In this document: positions 50,858 through 61,870 of the stretch, one piece after another
Numbering within the stretch: the stretch's first letter is position 1
Layout of the letters: every line of letters begins with the position of its first letter
NCBI GenBank assembly: GCA_033296885.1
Contig: MU863968.1
Coordinates: 82,349-146,348 of the forward strand
Length of the DNA: 64,000 nt
Source of the DNA: Triangularia verruculosa
Lineage: Eukaryota > Ascomycota > Sordariomycetes > Sordariales > Podosporaceae
Direction of reading: 5' to 3'
The notes under the pieces: model-generated
Database searches by the model: none
Told to the model about the DNA's origin: nothing
Seen by the model: the letters and a program-made list of their open reading frames with translations, nothing else
Program-made: the position numbers and the translations under genes

Positions 50858-53800
50858 CTACTTCAAACCAAACCCCTCACTCCCATTCACCGCCCCCCAG
50901 AGCATCGCCTCCAGCCTCTCCCTAGTCCCATACTTCCACAACCCCAGCGCATTGAAACACGTCCTCGCCGTCGGATACCGCCCCATATCATCCCCCAAGC
51001 ACGAAATCTTCACCACCAGCGAAGCTGCACCCATAGCAGGTATCCTGTCGCTCCCGGTAATGAAACTCAGCAACTTCCTCTGATCCTTCGGACTCGCCTT
51101 CTCAAACGAGCCCCAAAACCACCTCACCACCGGCTCGTCCTCGCCTGGATCTGCAACCCCCTTCCCCCAGCCTTCATACTCCGCCACCGCCCTCAACGAG
51201 TCGATATCGAGCGCTTCATCCGATCCTCTGACTAGCAACTCAATCTCCTCAGGTCGAAACAGACTCAGCGCATTTCCCCCACAAACAGTAAAAAACCCAC
51301 GCTTGAACGGTTCAAACTGCCTCGTCACTGATCCGTCAAGCAGATACCTCACATACAACTCAACATACTCCCTCTTGTTCGCATTCGTCACCGGCCTCCT
51401 CTCGCCACCAGGACAAAGCGGCACTCGTTCCACAACTCCATACTTTTCCACATCCACCACAAAGTCCAAGCAGAAAACATCCTCCACATCATCTTCACTG
51501 TACTCGAGTAGTTGTCTCAAGCCCCTCGCAAGTCTTGGTCTAAACTCCGCCAAGTCCTCCAGCGTATAGTTCATCGTCTGCCTCGGTTGATGGATCTGCC
51601 CGGCCAGTGGTGGAGGTGGTGCCGCCATTAGCAACTTTCGAAACGCAAACGGCGGCAGCGCAACATCCAAGATCGTCGAATTGTAAATTGCCAACCCTAG
51701 CACAACCCCAACCAGAAAGAACTGCTCCGACGGTTCCAGGGAACTCGGGTTAAAGTAGCAATACCCCGAATCATCGTCGTAGAGAAACATCCCATGATCT
51801 CTGCTAAATACCTCCCTGACCAGCAGCAAAAACCACTCCTTTCTCAGGCCGCCCGCGTCGACGCCTTCCTCACCCTTGAACACAATTTTGAGTCCCTTCT
51901 TGATATCCTCCCCGCCACCTCCAATCACTTCACTCACAGCCTTCAAGCTGTCCTCCACAAGACAATCACGTCGAATATTCAGCGTCAGAAACTGTCTCAC
52001 CACCCTGTGGCTGAGAATGCTATCAAAAAACGCATCTCTTGCCCTGCTCTCCATCTGCCGCCTGGCATCGTGTTCCAAAATCTGAATCTTGGCCCCAATG
52101 CTCAGCAAAAACGGATACTGACAAAAGGCAAACCGCCCCTGCTTTTTCTCCCAGGCCTCAAAATCGCCCACCAAATCCGAGTCGTCCAGGAGTGTCGTGT
52201 AAAAGTCACTCGTAGGCACAAGCTGGCCCCTGGCATAAACCCCATCACCATTGTTGTTTCCGGCACTATTGCCATCGTAAATATTCCCACCTCGTCGAAC
52301 ATAATCCATATTATTCCCCGCAAACAGCAAACCTAAAACTCTCGCCGCAGCCTTGATCTGCCAATCATCTTGGTAAACCACTTTCTTCGGCTTCTCCTTC
52401 TTCTTGCCCCGATTATTGTTGCCATTCGGGCCCCCATTAGCGCCTCCACCACCCTCTCGACCATGCCCAAGAGCAGCATGCAAACTTGCCGGTGACCGCC
52501 CAGCCCCCATACTAGGAATCAGCCCATCCGTGATATCCACTTTGGTCTCGTACTTCTTCTCATTCTGTCTAATCAGCCTGTAGGCCAAGAAGCTCGAAAC
52601 CAAGTCCTTCATCTGCACAAACATCTTCTTCGGGTACCTAGCAAGCCACCCAACGAGGTGATTATGGCAGTCCGGTGAAGTGTTCGATAGCAACCCGACG
52701 ATCCGCTTGATAATCCCCGAGTGTCTCCCAGAGGTTGGACTAGAACCCCGGAGAGGGACATTACTTTGTGTCGAACCTGCACTACCAGGGTGTTCAAATT
52801 CTCCAGAGTAAGGCGTGAAGTCTCCGTGCAGTAGCGGATTGGCAGCGATGATCATAAGAAATCGGAGGTCGTCGGGGCTCACGAGAAGTCGACCTGGTCT
52901 CTTGAGTATTATCTCGCAGGCTTTGAGGAGCGTACGCTGTGCGTGTTCCTGCTCCATAAGAATCTCCGCCTCCAATTCCATGAGGGTAGTATGTGAGGCT
53001 GCGAGGTCCGGGTCTTCGTCCACCAAGCTAGAATACACATCTGGCCAAGAGCGGGCAGCTTCCGTGACGACCAAATACCACTCCTCCAAATCAGCCCATT
53101 CTATGCGAGGGCTCCGTGAGCTGACCATGGACTGGCCGTTTTGGCTTTTGTTAGAGGCCGACCTCCCAGGAACAACGTCTTCTTGCCCACCAGTCCACCA
53201 AGAACCGTTCTCTGCAAAGTTGCCCAAGAGTAACAATTTAGCGTCCAAATCAACGATTGGTTGGTTGTTGATGGTTGGCTGCGACCCTCTGCGATGTTCA
53301 ATGTGGTCGACCGACTGCTTCCGTACATCCTCCACTGTGGGTCGATGTCTGTGGCCGCGGTACGAAGTGAAAGATGAGTTCAAACAGTGAAACGAAGTAA
53401 AGCAAGAGACGATGTAGTCTTCGAGGGGGCGAAATATCCGCCTGGCTTCTCCACCGGGACTTTGGGTCTGAGGTGTGTACTGATGTGATGGCTGTTGCGG
53501 AAAAACCTCCTGAAGAACCGGCCGCTTCTCGGGGTATGACGCGGATATCGTCTTCGGAACGGTATTGGACCAACTGGGCTGTCGACGGTGCTGACTGCGC
53601 TCCCGAGGCCTGCCGGGTATCGGCCGTGACCTACGGCTAGGGCTCCCAGAGCTAGGTGGCCGCACCGTGAGATACGGCTCGGGAAAGTTGCTCGCGCCAG
53701 AATTACCTTCTGTTGGGCTGTCGAAGAATGGGTTTGTGGATGGCTCACGAGAGAGATCCAGAGGCCTTGTTTGTGGGTTTCTTAAAGCAGATGCCAAGAA

Positions 53801-54561
53801 CGAATGCAGACAGTGAGAAATCAACGATTGAGTATGCTGAAGGGAAATGGTGCCGTCTGTCAACAAGTCAGTATCGACAACTTCAACATACGGCCAGTCC
53901 CCTTACCAGATGGCAGAGTTGCCCGCCGGTCAGGTGACGCGCCCGCTCCTCGAGAATGATCCCGTCTATTCTCCCGGGATTGATCATGGCCGCGATCACG
54001 GTCCCTTGGCAGCGGCTGCAAGTCATTGATAGTGAGGCAGATGGTACACTTGAACACATGTAGGTCCCTCGGCCATCGCACAAGCGACCCGCACGTCATG
54101 CAATGGCCCGTCGAGTAATCCCTGCTGCCACCCGAGGAGCCGTTGCGGTGGCCACGGCTTGGTGGAGGTCTTCCTCGAAAATTCGGCAGAGGTCCGGCAT
54201 CAGCACCGGACTCGGAATCGGAATCGTTCTCGGGGCGGGTCATGGGGCCCGACTTCTTCTTCTTGCTTGAAAACAATGACGGAAATGGATGGCTCATGGA
54301 ACGTGTATGGCGGGGTCTTTGTTGGTTGCGCGAAGGGTGCAAGTCTTCGTCGGACGAGCTGCACTCGATCTGACACTGCTGCAGGTTCTCCCAAGCCTCT
54401 AGCTCGGGGACTCGAGAATTACTTCGATATCGACTTCTCTCGCGGTTACTGCTACCATGACCGCTCGCATTCGCTGGTGATCGAGCTTGATTCGAAGCCG
54501 TGGCGGGGTCGCGCGGACGCAGAAAGGCAGAGGAGCCCACTTCGCTGGGCCAGGGAGCCAT
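50858..54561 (-). CDS. hul4: HECT-type E3 ubiquitin ligase HUL4
   Basis: Two exons on the minus strand, 53907-54561 and 50858-53856, with intron 53857-53906 (GTAAGG..ACAG, phase 1). The product is 1,217 residues. The N-terminal part is Ser/Arg-rich with a CxxC..CxxC zinc-binding pair (HCMTC with Cys154 and Cys157; KCTIC with Cys172 and Cys175) that marks fungal HUL4. Middle region: EDYIVSCFTSFHCLNSSF, a helical domain and a basic GKKKEKPKK loop. The C-terminal ~370 residues are the HECT domain: LKIVFKGEEGVDAGGLRKEW, SPSSLEPSEQF-type loop (here FNPSSLEPSEQFF), and the catalytic TCFN motif with Cys1185, 32 residues from the end. HUL4 passes ubiquitin from an E2 through this Cys to substrates. 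The yeast enzyme assists in stress-induced protein quality control and in nuclear RNA surveillance genetics. Identification is secure. Confidence 0.93.
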
Positions 54562-56524
54562 GATGATGACGAGACCTCCTGCTGATCAGCTCCGAGGCTG
54601 GGCAGAAACAACCAAAGCAAACAGGTCACGGTATCAGCAAGATAGCAAGTTGCGCCTTCACTTCTTCCTTGTGTGTTACCAGTCCCGGCAAGCCCCAGGC
54701 TCTTTCCTTCGGGAGCAATATCAAGTGGGTTGGAGAAACCGTCACTGGCACGGCGAGTGGCGTGACTGCAGTTATTAACTGAGTATGGATGGGAGAGGGA
54801 AACCGCGATGGTTGTTGGCTGCTTGCTTTCCTCCGGTGTATGAGACGGACGGGCCAAGGTTACTCTGCGTTCCAGAACACAAAAGTCAACACCCAGACGT
54901 CAATGGATGATTACGTTGCGTGGTAGCGCGTGTTGTCGGGAGGCAGCAATGACGATGGAGGAGGTAGAAGAAAGCCAACCACGACAGGGGCAGGCGCCAT
55001 TCGGAGATGCGTGATGTGGTGACTTGAAGATGGAAAAGCCAATAAATTTGTTGCGATAAAACGAACCAATGCTGAGGGAGGAGAGGGAGAAGAGGTCTCG
55101 GCCAGCTGTGGCATTCAAATCGCAGCCCAGCTTGAACTGTGCTGAAACGACCCAAGGCCCGTATTACCAGTCCAGCAGAAGCGACTGTATCCACCAACAG
55201 TCAGACCAGTGTTCAGAAAAAGCAGCTTCAGAAGAACAGGAAGCTCTGGGGATCTGCAACAGGCTCGCATCCAAGGCCGTTGGCATTGGTGAATACGAGT
55301 CAACCCCTGATTTTGCGCGGGGTGCCAAACAGAGCAAACGGGAAGCTTTCGCGCCGGGTTGGTGCCAGCGCTCGAACCATGGTTCACGCGCCCCGCCAGA
55401 CCGGTATCAGCCACACAGCCCCACAGCCACAATCATTCCCGTCTTCGAAAGCACAGATCAGGGTGCGTGGAATATCTTCGGCAAGATCGAAGTTCGGGCC
55501 GTGCCGAGTCCAGCTCAACCATCTGCTTATCGAAACATCCTGGCCTGGGCTCAAGTTCACTTCAGTTGATTCAAGGCGAGGCTTTCAAACTTGGACCAAC
55601 TGCCAGTCATCAGAAACAGTGGTGGCTTATACCGAACCACACACCGAACCACACCGCAACTGCCCACCACCCCATCATTGTGCATTTGGATCTCGCAGCT
55701 CAACCGGCTCGTATCTATGATTCTAAAGATATCGTCATTTCTTAGTCTTGCCCTTGAGGAGCGCTCGCCCACGTCCTGGTGCCTACAAGGCTGGCGGATG
55801 TTGAAGATGCTGTGGCGTTTGTTGCCGCTCTTGAGCGCAATATCTTGGTGTCTTTCAGGTTTGCACCTTGCTGATGGTGTGGAGTTGCCACACTTCATGT
55901 GCAAGGCTAAATCAGAGAGATGGGGGAAGCTGACAACCTCCACATGACACGGCTTGAAGTCATTCCCGAGCTCGAATTCCACTGTCGTATGTATTTGATC
56001 AACGGAAGTTGCGGTCTAGGGAAATTACGCATCTGTAAGTGCCAAGAAGCCTCACGCAAGATCTTGAAATTATCCGACTGGTGCAAGACATCTTCAGACT
56101 ATACTGTTTGAAGGAAAGAAAAAACTTGGCTTGAACCCTGACTATAAGGCTGCCCAGTGTAAGATCATGTGAAAAATACCGTATGGAGGGGGGGCCCAGT
56201 CCATGGCCATCAGACGCTCACACTGCCACCACGGTGCCGTCTGTCGTCCTAAGGACCGTGACATATCTCCCAAGTAAAGGGAAATGCCATTCTATTTGGA
56301 ATTGTTTAAGGATCTCCTCGTCCTCCCAATGCATTTAACCTGCATGTTGCATGTCCTCCCTCATGGGAGCAGGTCTCGTTTCATTGCATCTTTGCTTCCA
56401 CCACGTCCCAACACATGCTCCAAAGACCTATTGCACGAACGATCGACCATCAGCGGGACAGCTGCCTGAACAAGCGTTCTAAACCCTCGGCATTCTCGAA
56501 AGGGTGTAGCAAGGCTGGCCGCAA
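54562..56524. other. Intergenic region upstream of HUL4 and of the small accessory genes
   Basis: No supported gene. The first part is the promoter of HUL4. Further right, overlapping frames of up to 193 codons (55069-55745) have no recognisable domain. A short coding-like string on the + strand near 55770-55860 (LADVEDAVAFVAALERN) may be debris of a lost gene, but it is short and has stops close by on both sides. Confidence 0.45.
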
Positions 56525-57096
56525 ATGGGGTGCATCCCCAGCCACATCTCGTCCGATGTCAGCGGCAACAGCAGCATCAGCAACAACACCGCGACTGATG
56601 GGGCAATACAAAACAACTTGAACTTTTATATCCATGTTTTTCTGAATGGTTCCTCGCCCAATCAACGGCACAACTCCAGCCTCATCCGGGCGCTTTCAAT
56701 ACCGCGAGGTGAGACGGTTCATCGCCAGTTAATTATCATGTCATCCCCCACGTCTATCTTGCTAACACTTGTTTAGAAGTAGTACGGGAGGTACGAGAGG
56801 CACTTTGCCCACGACAACAGACATCGACGAACCCTCCAGAGTCTCCTGATGCAAGGGAAACCGCCTCGCCTCCTGTCCCCCTTCTCGGCACTGACTCAGC
56901 TAGCTCAAATCAGTCAGGAGGGCCAAGCAATATCCCCATCGTGCCTATCTCACAAAGATTGGAGGGTGGGCGAGCTCTCCATCGAGGTCGAGGTCAATCA
57001 ATGACCTTCCCTCTGAGGGCATTGGACAACAAAGGCTTCTTCGTTCATGAACCACCGACCCAAGGATCGATCATCCCACTTGAGACTCTGGCATGA
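56525..57096 (+). CDS. Predicted small protein 'A' with N-terminal DGAIQ motif
   Basis: Two exons, 56525-56708 and 56777-57096, with a 68-bp intron (GTGAGA..TTTAG) that joins two open frames in phase. The product is 167 residues. Without splicing the frame stops at 56776. The N-terminus MGC could be myristoylated and palmitoylated (inference). Residues 13-37 are Asn/Ser-rich and contain NNTATDGAIQNNLNF, a motif shared with the C-terminus of the predicted protein at 61188-61870. A short helical segment (REVVREVREAL) and a Pro/Ser-rich remainder ending in FFVHEPPTQGS follow. An in-frame stop 16 nt before the ATG supports this as the start, unless an upstream exon joins at the TGTAG just there. 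I do not recognise a family. The motif at the extreme N-terminus resembles the position of amyloid motifs in fungal NLR receptors, but no NLR domains follow. Confidence 0.4.
56582..56626 (+). other. Candidate amyloid-type motif, N-terminal, protein A residues 20-34
   Basis: NNTATDGAIQNNLNF. Asn/Gln/Gly with alternating aliphatic residues, shared with GNKADGAIQRNINIS at 61772-61816. Eleven bases (GGGCAATACAA) are identical in the two genes. Confidence 0.45.
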
Positions 57097-59595
57097 GCCG
57101 CCAAGACTATTGACAGTGCCATTCAAGGCCATGTTATGGCTGATCGCTTCCTCTGTCGGTGTTATGGATGGGTAGGGGAGGGTGTTGTTAGAAGTTCGGA
57201 CTCGCAAGGGAATATTTCTTCAGGTCGAGAAGGTAAGGTAAGGTATGGAGGAAGCACCAAGGTCGCGGAAATTAAGGAAGGTTCGACTGCTGGTTTCGTT
57301 GACCGATACCTCACTCACCATCGACTGAGTTCGGTAACGGACACAATGAAAATCGAGTGGTGAATTATCGAAGGACGGAAGACGGTGTCGTTATTGCGAG
57401 TGGATGGCGGAAGTGCTTGAAAGGCGATAAAGGGGGGGACAGGTGGTATATACCTATGGACCATGCATAACAATGGTCTCATGTTACGCAACACTTTACA
57501 TTGTGGCAATGTTCCAGGCGTTCGTTGGTACGAGCTCTATTCCAAATTTATTGATTCACCAATTCCAATGATCACAGTCTTTGGACTTACCTCTGTTACA
57601 TCTAGGCCTTTGTCGTCCTACCGCCGGCCTGAAGAAACTTGATGGAACAGAACCCTTAACCTTAAGTGGGGAGGCTTGCTCTTCTTAAGCGATGGCTGAG
57701 CTGACTGGGATTCCGAGAACGTTGTCAGCCACTTCGTGGATAGTTACGGTCTGCCATTTTGGCCCTGAGCCGCCAGAGCATGCCAGCACCTCGTCACAAG
57801 ACGTCCGGAATCCAATGGTTCCAGGATCCTCCAGCGTATCAGCGAGTTACCCGCAAAAGTGAGGCTTGTGCAGGCGTCTTGAGGTGATAAGACCCCCCCC
57901 GGCCAGCTAATGGGAATGAAGCTATTACGGCGATGCTCCACCTACTCTCTTACGTCCTCGCTGCAAAGAACCTTCCACAAACATCGATTGCGATTCCTAT
58001 AAGCTCCGACAACTGGCGTGGTTTCTGTTATTCCCTCGTGATGGGGTGTGTACCATCGTGGGCTCCTTGACAGTCACCAAGTAAACACGCGTACCCCTGT
58101 ACGACAGGGCTTTGGCAAGACTGACCGCTGGAGTGGCCAATGCCCAACGAGTCTCTACCACAACCGCTTACACCAGAAGCATATTCGTTACGTTTGGCGA
58201 CCTGGTAGTTCGTTCCATGACAATTCGGAAGTGTGTTGGAAATTGGTACCCAAGGGCGACCTAAGGCAGCGGAGCATTTGCCAGCTCGGGCAGTCTTGTC
58301 TTTTTAAACCCATCAACGGTTTCTTATCGTCTTCAGCCCCAAATACCTGGGCACCTGAGCTTACCTACCTACTCTAGGCAGTGCGACCTCACCAACTCAT
58401 TCGACTTACACACAGCAAGACAGAACGATGCCTTATCTATGGTCGCTTAAAAGCCTGAATCACTGGCATTCTTTGGGTGTCTAAGAGAGGACTAGTCTTC
58501 CGAGTGACCAGTGTCTGAGAAGCCTAGGTACACAATACCTGACGACAGGCTGGAGGAGGATTATGGCTACCTACACAGGGCATCTACAATCAGGGGTTGG
58601 GCTTTGCTAGGTATGTCACCAAAACAAGTGACAGGGCGGAGTGCGGATAGAAGCACTAAGGTACACCTTAGTGATGTCGCCCAATCTACCACGTGGTATT
58701 ATTCCACCGGCCAGTGTGGCGTGGTTGCGGCTCTGTTTCCAGAATCCTGTTGTCCTTACCTAACCTGGAAGCGAAGCCGAGAGGGGTTGAGAAGAGAACA
58801 GATATTTTGTATCTATCGTAGGTAGGTAGTCTTCAAGTTAGAAATGAATCAGGTGCGAGAAGGAGACAATGATATGTGGCTCTCCGTTATATGTGTACCT
58901 AACAACCCTCAACTGATAGGAGGAGGCAAGACAAACTCGATCCCGGATGGCAGCACGTCAATCCCAGATCCGGGTATAGTAAACTTCGGAGTGTCCGGGG
59001 GGCGGTATCGCTCCATGCCACGCCCATGTGCATACCCGAAAAACCACGTTCTTGGGGTGGGGAACATCATCCGCCATGGCGATCAAATGAACTCTCGCAG
59101 TCCGCAGTCGCCGGATACCTACCTGAGGTACATTTCCGGTCCTACCATCAGTCAAGAAAACCGCAAGTTTTAAATTAGGTTTCTGTGGGCAGCCCTGAAA
59201 AATTGACGAATATGAATAAAATATCGGACATACCTAAGGTAGGTAGGTATTTTGCCTCGAATAGAAGCGTGTTGCATGGCCCTTCATTCTTAAAGACACG
59301 CATCCCCCCTGCGCCCAACGTTTTCCCGCCCCTGCTTGGTCAGCTTCAATTAGGCATAGTTCTTTTACCACGGTATGTGAATGTCTTATTATCTTTCCCA
59401 CTTTTTATTGGGCTCCTCCCGCCACTTGGCTTCACCACGAGTTTGTGGCAAAACACGAAATTCGAACTTCTTTAAGAGTCTATCACTGCCTGTGTTCTGC
59501 ATTCAGTTCAGACTTCGAGTGCCAGTTCTCACATGTGCCGATGTTTCCAAGGGATTGCATGATTGCAGGCGTTGACTGTCCTGAGGGCTGTACTT
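57097..59595. other. Intergenic region in the accessory block
   Basis: No supported gene. Frames of 60-110 codons on both strands lack domains. It contains CCTACCTA/TAGGTAGG islands at about 58361, 58819, 59117 and 59230-59250, and the promoter of the HeLo-like gene. Confidence 0.5.
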
Positions 59596-60693
59596 ATGGT
59601 AAGCGCACACTGCCCGACCAAACTAAAAGCTTTTGCAGACAGACCACTAATTTCTCTCTAGGAAGTAATTGCCTCCGTCGCGGCCGTTGCTCAGTTGATT
59701 GACCAGTCGATAACCCTCATTCACCATATCATCCAAGCCTACGATGCAATCCGTACAGCACGCAAGACGCTGGAGAAAATCAGCACACAGCTTTCCTGCC
59801 ACCGGGTAACCCTAGAAGAGGTTGCGAGTGTGCCCGACTTGAACACGCCCAGGATAAGCTCCCAACTTGCTCAAATCAACCGATTTACAGAGGAACTGGA
59901 GGCTTTTGCAAAAAAGCTAGAGGTTCGGCGACGGAAAGGGAAGTTCCATCACAGCGTCCAGACGATATTTTACAGGTCAAGGGACGCTGATAAGCTCGCT
60001 GATATTTTGTCACGTATTTGCGACGCCGAGGCCCAACTCTCCATGTTGATGCAGACTACCCACATTCGAATGACGAGTAGCATGTCAATGGGAATACAGC
60101 GGATTGAGGAAGCACAGATGAATGGTTGCGGGGAGAGGTACGCGACGTCTCTGGATTTGAGTCAATCGAGTCGAGGAGATATGCCCATGGGAACCTGGCG
60201 CGGAGAGGGAGGACGAGATATTTATGATAGTGAGAAGCCTCAACGGCAAGAGGAAAATTCCGTTGCTCAGGGCGTCAGTCAGTTTGACGGAAGAGAAGAG
60301 TTGTCGGGGCATTACGGGACCGGGGAGGTTAATAGGGGATCATACACTGAGAGAGGGTTCCGACAGCTTCCGGCGGCGGGGAATTTGGGGGCTCAGAAGA
60401 GCCAGCAGAGCCGAAGAAGGAATTGGAGAGAAGTGACAATGGATGGTCGGGGCCAGGTTGAACATGATCAAGAAGATACCCACAGAGAGAACTATCATCA
60501 CCGGTACATAGTGGAAGGAAATACGGCCTCATACGAGTCGAAGCAGGTGAACGGAGTCATAGGGTTGGACAGCGCGCGCCGGTCCACGATGGCCAGTGTA
60601 AGAGAAAACCGGTCCAGCGGCAACGGTCGACAGCAGAATCTTATCCTCTCTGGACCTGCTGGGCTGCAATTCTTGCAAAATATGAACGCATGA
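59596..60693 (+). CDS. HeLo-like/SesA-type domain protein with C-terminal HRAM-like repeats (predicted protein 'C')
   Basis: The best model has a first coding exon that is only the ATG (59596-59598), intron 59599-59661 (GTAAGC..CTAG) and exon 59662-60693, giving 344 residues beginning MEVIASVAAVAQLIDQ. No other ATG in frame precedes the conserved domain. Residues 1 to about 140 are helical: a hydrophobic N-terminal helix, then HHIIQAYDAIRTARKTLEKI, NRFTEELEAFAKKLEVRRRKG, RDADKLADILSRICDAEAQL. This is the pattern of the HeLo-like/SesA N-terminal domains of fungal STAND proteins and HET-S-type cell-death effectors. Residues about 140-250 are a disordered Gly/Arg/Gln-rich linker. Residues 256-332 hold three imperfect repeats spaced 30 residues apart (VTMDGRGQVE; EGNTASYESKQVNGVIG; ENRSSGNGRQQNLILSG), ending in a short tail with one Phe. 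The whole matches a HeLo-like effector with an amyloid-forming tail. The domain call is moderately sure and the function is inferred. Confidence 0.6.
60424..60690 (+). repeat. Three HRAM-like amyloid-motif repeats, 30-residue period (protein C residues 256-344)
   Basis: A conserved Gln lies at residues 266, 296 and 326. GRGQV (263-267), ESKQV (293-297) and GRQQN (323-327) fall in the same register. Glu286 and Glu316 start the second and third copies. HET-s has two repeats about 36 residues apart, so this spacing is similar but distinct. Confidence 0.5.
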
Positions 60694-61187
60694 TGCAAGC
60701 ACAGCATTATTCTTATGCATATGCTATGATTAATGATAGGTAATCCTGCATCTGGCTGCTCCGATTCTGTTCGCCAAGACCATTTTGTCCTTTGTGGCTG
60801 TCCACCTGACCGGAAAGTCGACCCTCCATCTTCCCGTCTGGCTGGCTTGATGGTTGCACGATGGTCGCACGTGGGCCAGTCAATGAAGGTAGCCACGAAC
60901 AATACAACGGCGGTGTGCATTCGCGGCGTCTAGATCATGGAACAGGCGCCTGCACTTTCTGAAAGAGGTTGATGTTGCCTCCAGCCTTGTTCAGAAAACT
61001 GCATTTCTCAAACGAACACCGATCAGGCAGAAGAGCCTCGCAGCCCAACTATGCGCCCGGTTCATATGAAGCCCATTTCGTAACTAACAAAGCGTAGGCA
61101 GGGCTTTCTACGCACAAACTTGATCATTTCCCGTCCTATATCATCAAGGGCAAGGCACTTTGCAAGGCTCATTCGGCCTCCTTCAGC
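60694..61187. other. Intergenic spacer between the HeLo-like gene and the gene at 61188
   Basis: No gene. A CCTATATCATC element at about 61135-61145 could serve as a TATA-like box for the next gene, about 50 bp before its ATG. Confidence 0.4.
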
Positions 61188-61870
61188 ATGTCTCCCATGC
61201 GTGAAACAGCGAAGAACCTGTGGAAGAAGGTGAAACCAGTGAAAAAGATGTCACACACGGGGTCTGAGCTCGAAATATGCCATGATAGTAAGCCTTGCTA
61301 CCCACAATTTTTAATAACCTCGGGCTCCCTAACAATTCGTTTGCTAGACACAGTTCAAAGAGTTCCTGTCCAGGTTGGCAAAACGACCGTCGGCGAGTTG
61401 AAGATGGAACTCAGGAAGTTCAACAACCAATTGACGGAAGTCCTCGACAGCTTGCCAGACGAAAAGGTTTTGGACCAGTCTTTGCTCGATCAGTTGATAC
61501 ACAATTTGAAGCTGTCAGCGAATGAGACAGCTCCTGCCAGTACATCCGCCCCCCAGTCCCAACACGCCCAACCATCCTCAGCTCCCACGCAACAGGCCAG
61601 CAATAAGATGAGTGTCTGTATGTTTACTCTCACACTTCGACTGCTGAGCTTCAAAATACTGACAAGCAGACAGCGAACAATGAAGTGAAAGGCACTCAGG
61701 ACAAGTTCCAGAACAATGTCTTGTCACACAAGATTAATCGGCCGGACCTACCTCTCGATGCATCGGTAGACGGCAACAAAGCTGACGGGGCAATACAACG
61801 GAATATTAACATCAGCGAAACTACGGACACCGGGTATAATGATCTAGTCAAGACGTTAGTTGGTGGCTAG
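61188..61870 (+). CDS. Predicted small protein 'B' with C-terminal DGAIQ motif
   Basis: Three exons, 61188-61287, 61348-61617 and 61674-61870, with introns 61288-61347 (GTAAGC..CTAG) and 61618-61673 (GTATGT..CAGACAG). The product is 188 residues. All phases agree, and removal of both introns joins three frames that each stop if unspliced. Residues 1-30 are basic (NLWKKVKPVKKM). Residues about 35-95 form amphipathic helices (VGELKMELRKFNNQLTEVL, LDQSLLDQLIHNLKL). A Ser/Ala/Gln linker follows, and the tail carries GNKADGAIQRNINIS (residues 157-171) and ends in NDLVKTLVGG. The motif matches that at the N-terminus of protein A. The second acceptor is tandem: using the first AG (ending 61669) gives a stop four codons later and removes the motif. 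For intron 1, an acceptor six bases further on would change two residues only. No known family is recognised. Confidence 0.45.
61772..61816 (+). other. Candidate amyloid-type motif, C-terminal, protein B residues 157-171
   Basis: GNKADGAIQRNINIS, matching NNTATDGAIQNNLNF of protein A with one residue gap. Confidence 0.45.

Noticed and set aside
55069..55720. Frames of 166 and 193 codons on the + strand
   Set aside because: Two mutually overlapping frames without domains; likely chance in the HUL4 upstream region.
57136..57363. Frame with GNISSGREGKVRYGG, superficially HRAM-like
   Set aside because: Single occurrence, no conserved register with the repeats of the HeLo-like protein and no gene context; probably chance.
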